This document shows positions 26,230 to 33,661 of a stretch of DNA of 35,877 nt, piece after piece. The first letter of the stretch is position 1. The number at the start of each line of letters is the position of its first letter. Location of the stretch: assembly GCF_000379605.1 (NCBI RefSeq), contig NZ_KB902702.1:1-35877 (forward strand), given 5' to 3'. The DNA is from Rhizobium giardinii bv. giardinii H152 (GTDB lineage: Bacteria > Pseudomonadota > Alphaproteobacteria > Rhizobiales > Rhizobiaceae). Both the position numbers and the translations under genes were made by a program. The notes beneath the pieces are model-generated. The model searched no databases. It saw nothing but the letters and a program-made list of their open reading frames with translations, and was not told where the DNA came from.

Positions 26230-26924
26230 GCGATGGCCGCAAGGCGGCGGCGTTTCATTATACAGATGCCGAGCGGAAGGCTCTGGCTGAGGCGGTGCCT
26301 GACCCGGACTGGGTCGACAAGCTGGACGATTGGGGGAGGCTAGCCAGCTTTCCGCACCACGAGGAATTCCGGGCCGACAAGGAGGGCTTTATTGCCCGTG
26401 CGTTGGAGCCGGTCGCGCGTGAGTGCCTCGCAGAGGAAACTGCCTACCGACCGCCGAAGGAGGAGATTGCTCGTGCGCGCGAGGCTGCCCGCGTTGCGCG
26501 GAAACTCCGATCATTGCTGGCGCAGCCAAACACGATTCAGCCCAATTACGCGATCTTGTTCACGGGCCACGATAAAATCTTCGGTCATCTGGACGAAGTG
26601 ATCGACAATGAAGAGTTGGCTGTCGACGACTTGGCGAGCTACCACGCGGAGGATCCATTTAGTAGCGAGCGTCATCCGGGGTTCAGGCGGTTTGCTGACG
26701 CCGCAATCATTTATTGGAGGGTATGGACTGACAAACCTGCTGGTGCCAGCAAGTCAGCAAAAGGCGGTCCGGCGGCGCGGTTCTTGGTTGCTGCCATTAA
26801 CCCGCTGATCGCCTTTGCCAATCAACGGGGACGTAAACTACGCCACAGGCGCGGGGAGCTGACAGTGGAAGCGGCTGGCGAATTGATCATTGAATTACGG
26901 CGTGCGGAACTGCCACTCGACTAG
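26226..26924 (+). CDS. Unknown protein coupled to integrase
   Basis: A 232-residue protein starting with GTG that overlaps the integrase stop by 4 nt (GTGA), strong evidence for coupled translation. The sequence is soluble and charged, with a helical middle (EEIARAREAARVARKLRSLL) and a conserved-looking C-terminal part, GGPAARFLVAAINPLIAFAN. I know similar unnamed proteins encoded just downstream of integrases in rhizobial islands; no function is assigned. No catalytic motif or transmembrane segment is visible. By position it may modulate recombination or be an early regulator, but this is a guess. Confidence 0.75.
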   Translation: MSDGRKAAAFHYTDAERKALAEAVPDPDWVDKLDDWGRLASFPHHEEFRADKEGFIARALEPVARECLAEETAYRPPKEEIARAREAARVARKLRSLLAQPNTIQPNYAILFTGHDKIFGHLDEVIDNEELAVDDLASYHAEDPFSSERHPGFRRFADAAIIYWRVWTDKPAGASKSAKGGPAARFLVAAINPLIAFANQRGRKLRHRRGELTVEAAGELIIELRRAELPLD

Positions 26925-27066
26925 GTGGGGGATTTAGCGGCCAAAAAACGGTTAATTCCCCCTAACTCAATATGGGATTTATGCGCTTCAATCCGGGCTG
27001 ATTTGCACTAATAGCGGCAACTTGACTTCCACCCTCAAGGTCTGCCGCTCCCCTGGAGGCGCTTCC

Positions 27067-27366
27067 ATGCGAACGGTTGTCCCGATCAAGCTGACGAAAG
27101 TCTACATCGGTTATAAATCCGATAGTTCGGTTTATACCCTTCTCGACCGAGACCCGGCCTTCCAGAAGCTGTTCTTCAAGGTTGGCGGCAATGTCCTCTG
27201 CTTTGAAGATGAGCTTGTGGCGTACGTTGCCGAGAAACGGGAGACCGCGCGCGCCTATGATGTGCCTGAACCCGAGCCGGTGAAACGCGGCAGAGGCCGC
27301 CCGCGCAAGCCGCCTGCCGACGTGCTTGTTGATAGGCGGCCCCCTGAACAAATCACAGAAACCTGA
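27067..27366 (+). CDS. AlpA-like small DNA-binding protein with AT-hook-like tail
   Basis: A 99-residue protein with a strong ribosome site GGAGG (27055-27059). The N-terminal ~65 residues (IKLTKVYIGYKSDSSVYTLL, then VGGNVLCFEDELVAYV) resemble the winged-helix AlpA/excisionase layout: a helix-turn-helix, a wing strand with G-G-x-V, and a final helix after F-E-D-E. AlpA proteins regulate integrase or excision genes in P4-like elements. The C-terminal PVKRGRGRPRKPPADV contains an AT-hook-like core (GRP flanked by Arg/Lys). The overall resemblance is by pattern, not by a strong motif. It is followed by a terminator-like hairpin. It sits between the integrase pair and the replication genes, the usual place of such a regulator. 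Confidence 0.65.
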   Translation: MRTVVPIKLTKVYIGYKSDSSVYTLLDRDPAFQKLFFKVGGNVLCFEDELVAYVAEKRETARAYDVPEPEPVKRGRGRPRKPPADVLVDRRPPEQITET

Positions 27367-27408
27367 AAAGCCGCTCACGGAGGGGACGCGGCGGCTTCTC
27401 GGGTTTTT
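27359..27408 (+). terminator. Terminator-like hairpin
   Basis: AAGCCGC (27368-27374) pairs with GCGGCTT (27391-27397). An outer AAACC/GGGTTT pairing (27359-27363 with 27402-27406) ends in TTTTT. It lies directly after the AlpA-like gene. Confidence 0.5.
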
Positions 27409-27489
27409 CAGGGCAGGTTAGATCGCCCGAATATGCCCTCCGACGTCACCCGCGTCAACCTCGTGTCGGCCCATGCAAGGAAACCTGTC

Positions 27490-27756
27490 ATGGACCACGA
27501 CCACAATATTTCGAACTCACCTGCTCCCCGGCCGCAAGATGTTGCGGTTCAGTCGGAGCAACAGGCAATGCCACAGACCGTGCAGCAACTGGCGACGTAC
27601 TGGCTGCGACAGCCTGTGTCCGTGCGCCTGCCGAAGGAAGACAAGCGGCATCTATTTTCAATGGAAAGTTGGCCGGAAAGTGTGCCGATCAAGAACCAGG
27701 ACAAGCTGCGCACGACCAAGATCCACAACCGGCTTCGGGAGATGATGGGGTCATGA
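27490..27756 (+). CDS. Unknown protein before the primase-helicase
   Basis: An 88-residue protein starting at ATG 27490 with AAGGA 8 nt upstream; an in-frame ATG at 27433 would add 19 residues but has no good ribosome site. It begins MDHDHNISNSPAPRP, Pro/Gln-rich and probably disordered, and has a conserved-looking second half with WLRQPVSVRLPKEDKRHLF and HNRLREMMGS. I recognise no domain. Its stop overlaps the start of the primase-helicase (ATGA), so it is likely translated with it and may be a replication accessory factor; the latter is inference. Confidence 0.65.
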   Translation: MDHDHNISNSPAPRPQDVAVQSEQQAMPQTVQQLATYWLRQPVSVRLPKEDKRHLFSMESWPESVPIKNQDKLRTTKIHNRLREMMGS

Positions 27757-29678
27757 ACGCGGCTCTTGAAACAGCGCTTGCCTACGCCGCCGAGGGCATC
27801 CCGATTTTCCCGTGGCGTGTCGACGGCAACGGCCAGAAAAAGCCGCTTATTCGAGGTGGGCATAAGGCTGCGACAACCGACCAACAGCAGATCCAGAAAT
27901 GGTGGTCGACATACCCCGACGCCTGGATAGGCTCACCGCTTCCCGGCCGGTGCGTGCTCGACATCGACAAGCACGGCGGCCGGGATGGCGAACTCACCGT
28001 GCACCATTACGGCTGGGCCCTCTCAGGCGCCGCGATAGTCGAAACCATGAGCGGCGGCATGCATGCACATTTCAAGGCCAATGGCCGGACACTCAAACGG
28101 CTATGCGGCCTGAACTCGCCCCTTCCAAGTATCGACCTCCTCGCCGATGGCGGCTGGTGTGCGCTGCCAACGCCGGGATCGCCATACCGGTTTGTCAATG
28201 GGGCCGATCTTTCGACCTGTTCTGAATTGCCGGATGAAATCGCCTCCCGGTGGGCGCCGCTATCGAAGCGGGAACGCGAGCTGCGCGGCGACTGCGACCG
28301 GCTGGCCGTGACGGCGGAGGGCGGACGGCGGACGCTGCTGAATGAGCTGGCCTTCAAGTACGGTCTGGCCGTCATTGCCGGCAAGGTCCAGGAACATCAC
28401 TGGCGTGACTGGCTAACGATTGCCGCCGTGCATTGCGGCCTGCCAGCCGAGGAAAGCGCCAAGACAATAGACGATGCGTGGCACGACGCGCAGGAGAAGG
28501 CACAACCAGCGGCTAAGACGACAAAGACGGCGCAGACGGATTTGAGCAGTGACTTCGAGGCCGTCGCCCCGTGGCCGCTGCCGGTAAACGGCGACACCTT
28601 GGCGCAGGAGCTTTGCGCCGCGATCCGTACACATGTCGTGCTCGATGAGGCAAGGCTGGTCGGGGTCGCCTTCTGGATTATCGGGACCTACTTCGTCCCG
28701 GTTGCCACACATGCGCCGCGGCTGGCGATAACCTCCCCGCGCATGCGCTGCGGCAAGACAACATTGCTCAGGGTGATCGGCGAGCTTGTACCGCGTCCCG
28801 TCAACGGTGAGAACCTGTCACCGGCTGTCCTCTACCGGCTGGCTGAGCTGGTGCAGCCAGTGTTCCTGCTTGACGAGGTTGACCAGCAACTGGCCCCCAG
28901 TGCGCAGGACCGATCCGCGTTGTTGTCGATCATTAATTCCGGTCACGAGAGGTCCGGCAGGGTCTGGAGGATGTCCGGCGAGGGCGCCGCGATGGTGCCG
29001 GTGGGCTACCGCGTATTCGCGTCAATGGCCTTAGCCGGGATCGGCCGGTTCGGCAGCGACGCCTTGCGCGACAGGTGCATCACCATCCCACTTGAGCGGC
29101 GATTGCCGGGGGAAGAGACACAACGTTTCGACTACGAGCACCGCGACCGTCTGCATGAGGTCCGGTCAAAGCTGCAACGGTTCGCCGACGACAGCATGAA
29201 CGTCGTCATGCATGCCGCCGCTATCATTCCGGCCACGCTCAACGACCGGCAACAGGACAATTGGCGCCTGGCGTTGCGCATCGCCGAGGTGATAGGCGGC
29301 GCCTGGCCGGACAGGGCCCGGCAGGCGGCTGTCCTGCTTTCCACCCATGCTGACAAAGACGGCGATGATGACGACCTTGGCGTCATGCTGCTCGGCGACT
29401 GCCACGCCATCTACGGGGCAACCGAGGCCAAGCCGGACGACTGGGTAAAGACCGGGGTGCTCGTGAACCTTCTAATGAAGATCGAAGAGCACGGCTGGGA
29501 CGACGCCCAGCATCCGCTGACCGACAGGAAGCTTGCGCGGCTGCTTAAACCGTTCGGCATCCGCTCCGCCGATCATGATTTCAGCCCCGGCAGTCGCACA
29601 GGTCGAGACATACGGAAGGGCTATCAGTGGCGACAGTTTGCAGATGTCTGGCGGCGGTATCTCAGGGTACCCCCCTAA
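27753..29678 (+). CDS. Prim-Pol primase fused to DUF3631-type helicase
   Basis: This 641-residue replication protein carries an N-terminal bifunctional primase-polymerase domain (residues ~5-175) with YAAEGIPIFPWRVDGNGQKK, IQKWWSTYPDAWIGSPLPG and the metal-binding LDIDKHGG. A linker rich in Ala/Lys/Thr lies near residue 260. The C-terminal ATPase resembles DUF3631 proteins: SPRMRCGKTTLL (Walker A-like, GKT preserved), VFLLDEVDQQL (Walker B) and FASMALAGIGRFGSDALRDR (sensor/arginine region). This architecture is used by P4-type satellites, plasmids and integrative elements for self-replication. The start ATG overlaps the preceding stop by 4 nt. An iteron-like cluster follows immediately (29685-29794), fitting an initiator-plus-origin module. 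Confidence 0.88.
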   Translation: MNAALETALAYAAEGIPIFPWRVDGNGQKKPLIRGGHKAATTDQQQIQKWWSTYPDAWIGSPLPGRCVLDIDKHGGRDGELTVHHYGWALSGAAIVETMSGGMHAHFKANGRTLKRLCGLNSPLPSIDLLADGGWCALPTPGSPYRFVNGADLSTCSELPDEIASRWAPLSKRERELRGDCDRLAVTAEGGRRTLLNELAFKYGLAVIAGKVQEHHWRDWLTIAAVHCGLPAEESAKTIDDAWHDAQEKAQPAAKTTKTAQTDLSSDFEAVAPWPLPVNGDTLAQELCAAIRTHVVLDEARLVGVAFWIIGTYFVPVATHAPRLAITSPRMRCGKTTLLRVIGELVPRPVNGENLSPAVLYRLAELVQPVFLLDEVDQQLAPSAQDRSALLSIINSGHERSGRVWRMSGEGAAMVPVGYRVFASMALAGIGRFGSDALRDRCITIPLERRLPGEETQRFDYEHRDRLHEVRSKLQRFADDSMNVVMHAAAIIPATLNDRQQDNWRLALRIAEVIGGAWPDRARQAAVLLSTHADKDGDDDDLGVMLLGDCHAIYGATEAKPDDWVKTGVLVNLLMKIEEHGWDDAQHPLTDRKLARLLKPFGIRSADHDFSPGSRTGRDIRKGYQWRQFADVWRRYLRVPP

Positions 29679-29684
29679 ACCAAG

Positions 29685-29794
29685 CGCTACACCGCTACGC
29701 CATTGATTTCATTCAGATTTAGCCGCTGCACGGCTCATCTGGTGTAGCGGCTAATCTTCAATAAAAACAATGGTGTAGCGGTGTAGCGGCTAAT
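29685..29794. repeat. Iteron-like cluster, candidate replication origin
   Basis: The 8-mer GTGTAGCG occurs on the + strand at 29742-29749, 29773-29780 and 29781-29788 (the last two in exact tandem). It occurs on the minus strand at 29685-29692 (CGCTACAC), with the near copy CGCTACGC at 29693-29700. Extended copies GTGTAGCGGCTAAT end at 29755 and 29794, and TTAGCCGCTGCAC (29719-29731) is an inverted near copy forming a 13-bp stem with 29742-29754. An A/T-rich segment lies between copies. It lies between the primase-helicase and the SSB-like gene. Confidence 0.65.
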
Positions 29795-29829
29795 TTAACC
29801 CCCCACCCAGTGTAAAATGGAGAGAAGTT

Positions 29830-30219
29830 ATGAATGTCGATAATCTGTACCCCAGCAACTATGTGCGCAGCGAGGACCTGAAGGGCCGCCGTCACACGCT
29901 CACCATCGACCGTATAGCCGTCGAGGATGTCGGTGACGACCGGGACAAGCCGGTGATCTACTTCAAGGGTGCGCGCAAAGGTCTGGTTTTGAACAAGACA
30001 AACGCGATGGTGATCGCCGAAGTCTACGGCAAGAACACCGAAAGCTGGTCCGGGCAGCCGCTCGAACTCTACGTTGCTCGTGTCAACTTTCAGGGCCGCA
30101 TGGTCGACGGCATCCGGGTTGATGTTCCGGCGTTGTCCAAGACGGAAGAGGCGAAACCGGACCAGAAGCCAAACAGCAACCTGCAGGAGGACGACCTGAA
30201 CGGCAGTCTTCCGTTTTGA
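29830..30219 (+). CDS. Phage-type protein with SSB-like C-terminal tip
   Basis: A 129-residue protein with ribosome site GGAGAG (29819-29824). The compact N-terminal ~95 residues (ITI-like strands: RHTLTIDRIAVEDVGDD, KPVIYFKGARKGLVLNK, NAMVIAEVYGKNTESW, GQPLELYVARVNFQGR) look like a small beta-barrel. This sequence type is frequent but unnamed in phage replication regions. The tail is polar and ends EDDLNGSLPF, closely resembling the acidic DDDIPF tip by which bacterial SSB recruits repair and replication partners. I therefore infer a single-strand DNA binding or SSB-interactome role; no biochemical proof is known to me. Its position directly after the candidate origin supports this. Confidence 0.7.
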   Translation: MNVDNLYPSNYVRSEDLKGRRHTLTIDRIAVEDVGDDRDKPVIYFKGARKGLVLNKTNAMVIAEVYGKNTESWSGQPLELYVARVNFQGRMVDGIRVDVPALSKTEEAKPDQKPNSNLQEDDLNGSLPF

Positions 30220-30404
30220 CAGCCGTTGGCACGTCAGCATCGCCCTGCATGACCCGAGCCGACGGAACCCGCGGGGATGTCGCGCGGACCTGCCGCTAGG
30301 CGAAGTCGAGGACTTCATAGTTAGCCAAGGCGAAGCTGTTATCTTCGCGCTTCTGACGCCGGTTAACGGCCATTGGGACAGATGGGGGACAAAGTAGGAA
30401 AAGG

Positions 30405-30436
30405 GCCGGACCCTGACTTAAATGCCGGGGTCCGGC
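30405..30436. terminator. Hairpin between SSB-like and HTH genes
   Basis: GCCGGACCC (30405-30413) pairs perfectly with GGGTCCGGC (30428-30436) around a 14-base loop. There is no T-tract; it is possibly a processing or weak terminator structure. The surrounding gap 30220-30460 holds no convincing gene. Confidence 0.4.
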
Positions 30437-30460
30437 TCCCCATGATCGGGAATTCAATCC

Positions 30461-30796
30461 ATGACTGATGATGATGATGATGATGATGACAATGACGCCG
30501 CCAAGATCGGCCAACTGCTCGCCGAGCAACGGCGCACGGCAGAGCGGCTTGATCACATCGAACAGCAGCTCCGGCTGATGGCTGATGGAGCCCTGGTGCA
30601 AAGCGCGGAGCCGGAGCCGGATGATGACTTCGCCACGGAAAACGTCGTCGACGCCTCGACCGCCAGCCATCGCTCCGGCTTTTCCAAACCGACCATCCGC
30701 CGGTGGGTCCATGACTTTTCAATCGGCTATAAGCGCGGCGGTCGCCTTTTCGTGTCGATCCCGCGCCTTCGCCGTCACACCGGGGACGATAGGTAA
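30461..30796 (+). CDS. Poly-Asp HTH protein
   Basis: A 111-residue protein. Seven GAT codons and one GAC encode eight consecutive Asp right after MT. A short helical, coiled-coil-like part follows (IGQLLAEQRRTAERLDHIEQ). The C-terminal ~45 residues form a helix-turn-helix resembling excisionase or small-terminase Nu1 type winged helices (TASHRSGFSKPTIRRWVHDF then GYKRGGRLFVSIPRLRRH). It probably binds DNA; whether it regulates the capsid gene 76 nt downstream or serves in packaging cannot be told. The ribosome site is weak (GGGA at ~10 nt). The unusual acidic N terminus could mimic DNA or tune stability. Confidence 0.65.
   Translation: MTDDDDDDDDNDAAKIGQLLAEQRRTAERLDHIEQQLRLMADGALVQSAEPEPDDDFATENVVDASTASHRSGFSKPTIRRWVHDFSIGYKRGGRLFVSIPRLRRHTGDDR
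30467..30487 (+). repeat. (GAT)7 trinucleotide repeat
   Basis: Seven perfect GAT units sit inside the HTH gene. Length changes would keep the frame and alter only the number of N-terminal Asp residues. Confidence 0.9.
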
Positions 30797-30872
30797 GTGT
30801 TTCGGACGTTTGAGCCTCTTTTCCGTGAGCGTTTGCTCCTGCACCTTTACGAGGCAGATCAGGGAGTTCGAC

Positions 30873-31889
30873 ATGCAGAATGAGTATGCAGGAACAGTCT
30901 TGGCCCTCGTGAGAGCCTTGGTGGTCGCGTCGAAATCGGGCGAGACCCTATTGGAGGTCGCCGACCGGTTGCCGATGCCCGCGTCCGCAGCCCGAATTCT
31001 TCGCTCAGCGGTGGGTGCTGGATCAATTTCCGATCCGGCGTGGGCGGGCCAGCTTGCTGATCTGGCCGCAGCTTCGTCGATTTTCATGCAGCAACTCGGC
31101 GGTCGATCAGCCTTCGCGGCGCTGCTGGACTTGGGCGTCATCACTAAAGCGCCGTTGCGTTCTCGTGTCGGCGCGATTTCCGAAGGCGCAATCGGCGCGG
31201 TCAACGCGGAGGGCAAGGCGCGCCCGGTCTCACGAATGAGCTTGAATGGCGACGCCCTCCTGCCGCAACGGGCGGATGCGATTGTCGTGCTGAGCCGGGA
31301 GGTCATCGAGAATTCGTCGGCGGCCAGCCAGGCGTTTGTAAGCCGCCAATTACGTCGTGCCGTCGCCAAGGCGCTCGACGTCGGCTTCTTTGACACGCTG
31401 CTGACCTCTGCCACGCCGTCATTTTCCAGCACCGGAGACCACCCAACAGACCTGAAAATTCTGCTGGACGCGGTAAACACGGGGGAAGGAAGGCTCGCCT
31501 GGATCGCCGCCACCGATGTCGGGAACAGCATTTGTTTGCTCATGGATGGTCGCGGCGATGCCTCGCCGGAGGGCCTTAGTGAATTTGTTGGCCTCACGCT
31601 CGCCATCTCGCCCGGCCTCCCCGCCGGAATGCTGGTCTTGATCGACGGTGACCAAGTCGTTGCCGATATCCAATCCCTCGGTATCGATGTTGCGCGTCAT
31701 GCTGCACTGGAGATGAACGACGCGCCGGTCGGTGACGCCGGAACGCCGACGGCAACGGCCCTGACGTCACTTTGGCAGACGAACGCTGTCGCGATCCGGC
31801 TGTCCAGCCTTTTCGGCGCCGCTACCGGGACCGCCGATGCGCTGGCCATCATGACGGACATCACGTGGGGCTCGTTGGCTTCGGGATAA
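30873..31889 (+). CDS. HK97-like major capsid protein homologue
   Basis: A 338-residue protein preceded by GGGAG (30862-30866). It matches the pattern of HK97-fold major capsid proteins. After a short helical N-terminal part (~75 residues) come LLPQRADAIVVLSREVIENS and QAFVSRQLRRAVAKALDVGF (the typical LVVVSNELLEDS and spine-helix region). The end has TSLWQTNAVAIRLSSLFGAA and DALAIMTDITWG, the classical SLFQTNSVALR and DAVAYITGVAW-like P-domain ending. No separate prohead protease or long scaffolding segment is present. It is the only virion structural gene in the window, with no portal, large terminase or tail genes. It may build a satellite capsid, remodel a helper capsid, or be a domesticated remnant. 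The first is favoured by the intact frame. Confidence 0.72.
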   Translation: MQNEYAGTVLALVRALVVASKSGETLLEVADRLPMPASAARILRSAVGAGSISDPAWAGQLADLAAASSIFMQQLGGRSAFAALLDLGVITKAPLRSRVGAISEGAIGAVNAEGKARPVSRMSLNGDALLPQRADAIVVLSREVIENSSAASQAFVSRQLRRAVAKALDVGFFDTLLTSATPSFSSTGDHPTDLKILLDAVNTGEGRLAWIAATDVGNSICLLMDGRGDASPEGLSEFVGLTLAISPGLPAGMLVLIDGDQVVADIQSLGIDVARHAALEMNDAPVGDAGTPTATALTSLWQTNAVAIRLSSLFGAATGTADALAIMTDITWGSLASG

Positions 31890-31902
31890 TTAGGAGGGTC
31901 AC

Positions 31903-32079
31903 ATGGCTTTTAACGGCAAGGAATTCGGTGCGGAGATCGTCAGTATCGTCAAGCATTACCTCCGTCAGCAGATGGCGCCGCTTGAGGCGCGCATCGCCTC
32001 GCTGGAGGAGGCTCAGGCACGAGGTGACAAGTCCCGGCCCACCGTTCGTGTCGCCGCGCCCACAAGGGTGCAGCCATGA
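31903..32079 (+). CDS. 58-residue coiled-coil protein after capsid gene
   Basis: A short frame with an excellent ribosome site AGGAGG (31892-31897), 13 nt after the capsid stop. The first two thirds are helical (FGAEIVSIVKHYLRQQMAPL then EARIASLEEAQARG), followed by a basic tail. Small proteins of this pattern are common next to capsid or portal genes in proteobacterial prophages but are unnamed. A scaffold or assembly-aid role is a guess. Its stop overlaps the next start by 4 nt (ATGA). Confidence 0.72.
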   Translation: MAFNGKEFGAEIVSIVKHYLRQQMAPLEARIASLEEAQARGDKSRPTVRVAAPTRVQP

Positions 32080-32303
32080 TGACGCCCGCTGATATTGAGG
32101 CGGTCGATCCCGTCCTTGGTGATGACGGTCGCTCGGTATTCTTTTATGGCCATACACGTGATGAGGATGTGACCTTTCTCTGGTCGGTCTCACTGCCGAT
32201 GGTGATCGAGGAAGACAAGCTCCTTATCGAGGAATGGCGCGAGGTCGGCTGGTTGCACTGGATGAAGCAAAGTGCCGGACGGGATGGTCTAAGCCAAGAG
32301 TGA
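32076..32303 (+). CDS. Unknown 75-residue acidic protein
   Basis: It starts at ATG 32076, overlapping the previous stop (ATGA). An acidic protein with a likely beta-rich centre (SVFFYGHTRDEDVTFLWSVS) and a Trp-rich end (EEWREVGWLHWMKQ). I do not recognise a family. Coupling to the capsid and coiled-coil genes suggests one expression unit. It is followed by ~150 bases without a gene. Confidence 0.6.
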   Translation: MMTPADIEAVDPVLGDDGRSVFFYGHTRDEDVTFLWSVSLPMVIEEDKLLIEEWREVGWLHWMKQSAGRDGLSQE

Positions 32304-32389
32304 GCCCGCCCCAGGGGCCTGTCGACTTCGCCGCCGATGCGACGGCGCAGGTGTTGCCGTTCATCGACTTCGGAGCCTGACGACCCTAG

Positions 32390-32417
32390 TTGACTAAATG
32401 CTAAAATTAGGTTGAAT
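32390..32417 (+). promoter_or_regulatory. Possible promoter for the membrane cargo gene
   Basis: TTGACT (32390-32395) and TTGAAT (32412-32417) are 16 bp apart in an A/T-rich patch that contrasts with the GC-rich surroundings. The patch lies just upstream of the PAP2/Aur1-like gene, which is a typical independent-cargo layout. It would place the transcript start near 32424 and favour the ATG at 32452. Confidence 0.35.
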
Positions 32418-32451
32418 TGTGGGTCGGGGGAAACAATTCGCGATTGAAACA

Positions 32452-33513
32452 ATGAGAACTTTCTTTTCGGCCTTCGGGCGAACGGCATTTGATTATCGTT
32501 TTGCATATTTCATTCTTGTCTCACATACCGCGCTAATGTCCGGCCTCGTCTGGTATACGGGTGCCGAGCCGCATTTCAGGACGGCGACAACCTATCTTTC
32601 ATGGTCGTTTACCGCCTTGTTCAATATCGCGGTCTTTTACATGCTTTGGATTCTCGTGCGCCTGTTTTTGCAGGGGCATGAGCACCCGACGTCAGCACTT
32701 AGGGGCAGGATGGCCGACCTCTTGTTGCGAGATGACCGGCTGGCGCACGCCACGCATTCGACGGCGATCTTTCTGGCCCTGATCGTTATCTTCGGCAGTG
32801 TGAAATCGTCGATCCCGGCAATCAATCCGTTTGGGTGGGATGAAACCTTGATCCGCCTCGACCGGGCAATCTTCGGCGGCGTCGATCCCTACGTCATCAC
32901 GAGCGGCATTTTCGGCAACACTTACGGCATCACCGTTTTGAACTTCGTCTACAATCTCTGGCTACCCATCTTCATCATTTCGATGATTTGGGCGCCGTGG
33001 ATCAGCAATCACACGCTGCGTCTCCGCTACATGCTGACGGCGCTGCTGACGTGGTTCATCGGCGGCAATATCATGGCGCTCTATTTTTCCTCGGCCGGGC
33101 CATGCTTCGTTCAACTGCTCAATGGCGATCAGACCTTCGTCCCGCTGATGGACATGCTGAAAGGCATTGACGGCGAGACGGGCATGGTATGGGCGCTGTT
33201 TGCGCAGAACATGCTCTGGACATCCTATTCGGTCGAGGAGGGCGCTATCTCCGGCATATCGGCGATGCCGAGTATGCATGTGGCCGTGGCGGTGATCATC
33301 GCCTGCGTCGCATGGCAGTTTGGCGGCGTGCGGCGCTGGTTCGGGGTGATGTTTGCCGCGTCCATTTTCATCGGATCGATCCAGCTCGGCTGGCATTATG
33401 CGAGCGACGGCCTTATCGGCGGATCGCTGGCCCTTCTGTTCTGGAGAGCGTCGGCGGCTCTTGCCTCATGGTCGGACCGTCGACCGGAGGAGATGACCGC
33501 CGAGGCGGCCTAA
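32452..33513 (+). CDS. Aur1/PAP2-type polytopic membrane protein
   Basis: A 353-residue protein with about 7-8 hydrophobic segments. It carries the PAP2-like motifs of the Aur1/inositol-phosphoryl-transferase branch: AMPSMHVAVAVIIACVAW (the SGH motif replaced by SMH, His kept) and LGWHYASDGLIGG (catalytic His and Asp of motif 3). GPCFVQLL after ALYFSSA fits the family GP.F segment. It probably acts on lipid phosphates or transfers phospho-head groups at the outer face of the inner membrane. Start ATG 32452 is chosen over an in-frame GTG at 32419 because of a possible promoter at 32390-32417. It has its own A/T-rich upstream region and a terminator, and is flanked by phage-type genes, so it is a likely cargo (moron) gene. 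Confidence 0.82.
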   Translation: MRTFFSAFGRTAFDYRFAYFILVSHTALMSGLVWYTGAEPHFRTATTYLSWSFTALFNIAVFYMLWILVRLFLQGHEHPTSALRGRMADLLLRDDRLAHATHSTAIFLALIVIFGSVKSSIPAINPFGWDETLIRLDRAIFGGVDPYVITSGIFGNTYGITVLNFVYNLWLPIFIISMIWAPWISNHTLRLRYMLTALLTWFIGGNIMALYFSSAGPCFVQLLNGDQTFVPLMDMLKGIDGETGMVWALFAQNMLWTSYSVEEGAISGISAMPSMHVAVAVIIACVAWQFGGVRRWFGVMFAASIFIGSIQLGWHYASDGLIGGSLALLFWRASAALASWSDRRPEEMTAEAA

Positions 33514-33590
33514 CAAATAGTACTTGGTCAATGCATATGTGGACCTGTGTGGGGGGAGGGTCGATGATGAGATTGACGCCGCCACCGGGG

Positions 33591-33620
33591 CCCGCGCGGG
33601 TATAACGCCGGGATTTTTTT
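33591..33620 (+). terminator. Intrinsic terminator after the membrane cargo gene
   Basis: CCCG-c-GCG (33591-33598) pairs with CGC-CGGG (33606-33612) with one bulged base, followed by ATTTTTTT (33613-33620). It isolates the cargo gene from the next HTH gene. Confidence 0.55.
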
Positions 33621-33661
33621 CTGGCGTCAAGAAAACTGGCTGGAGGTTTTTCCCGTCCATC

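Noticed and set aside
29679..29829. CRISPR-like array from repeated GTGTAGCGGCTAAT
   Set aside because: Repeats are short, irregularly spaced, partly inverted or overlapping, with no spacer regularity and no cas genes; an iteron cluster fits better.
33524..33661. Longer N terminus for the HTH gene at 33662
   Set aside because: It would start from a TTG without a ribosome site and read through a T7-tailed terminator hairpin (33591-33620).
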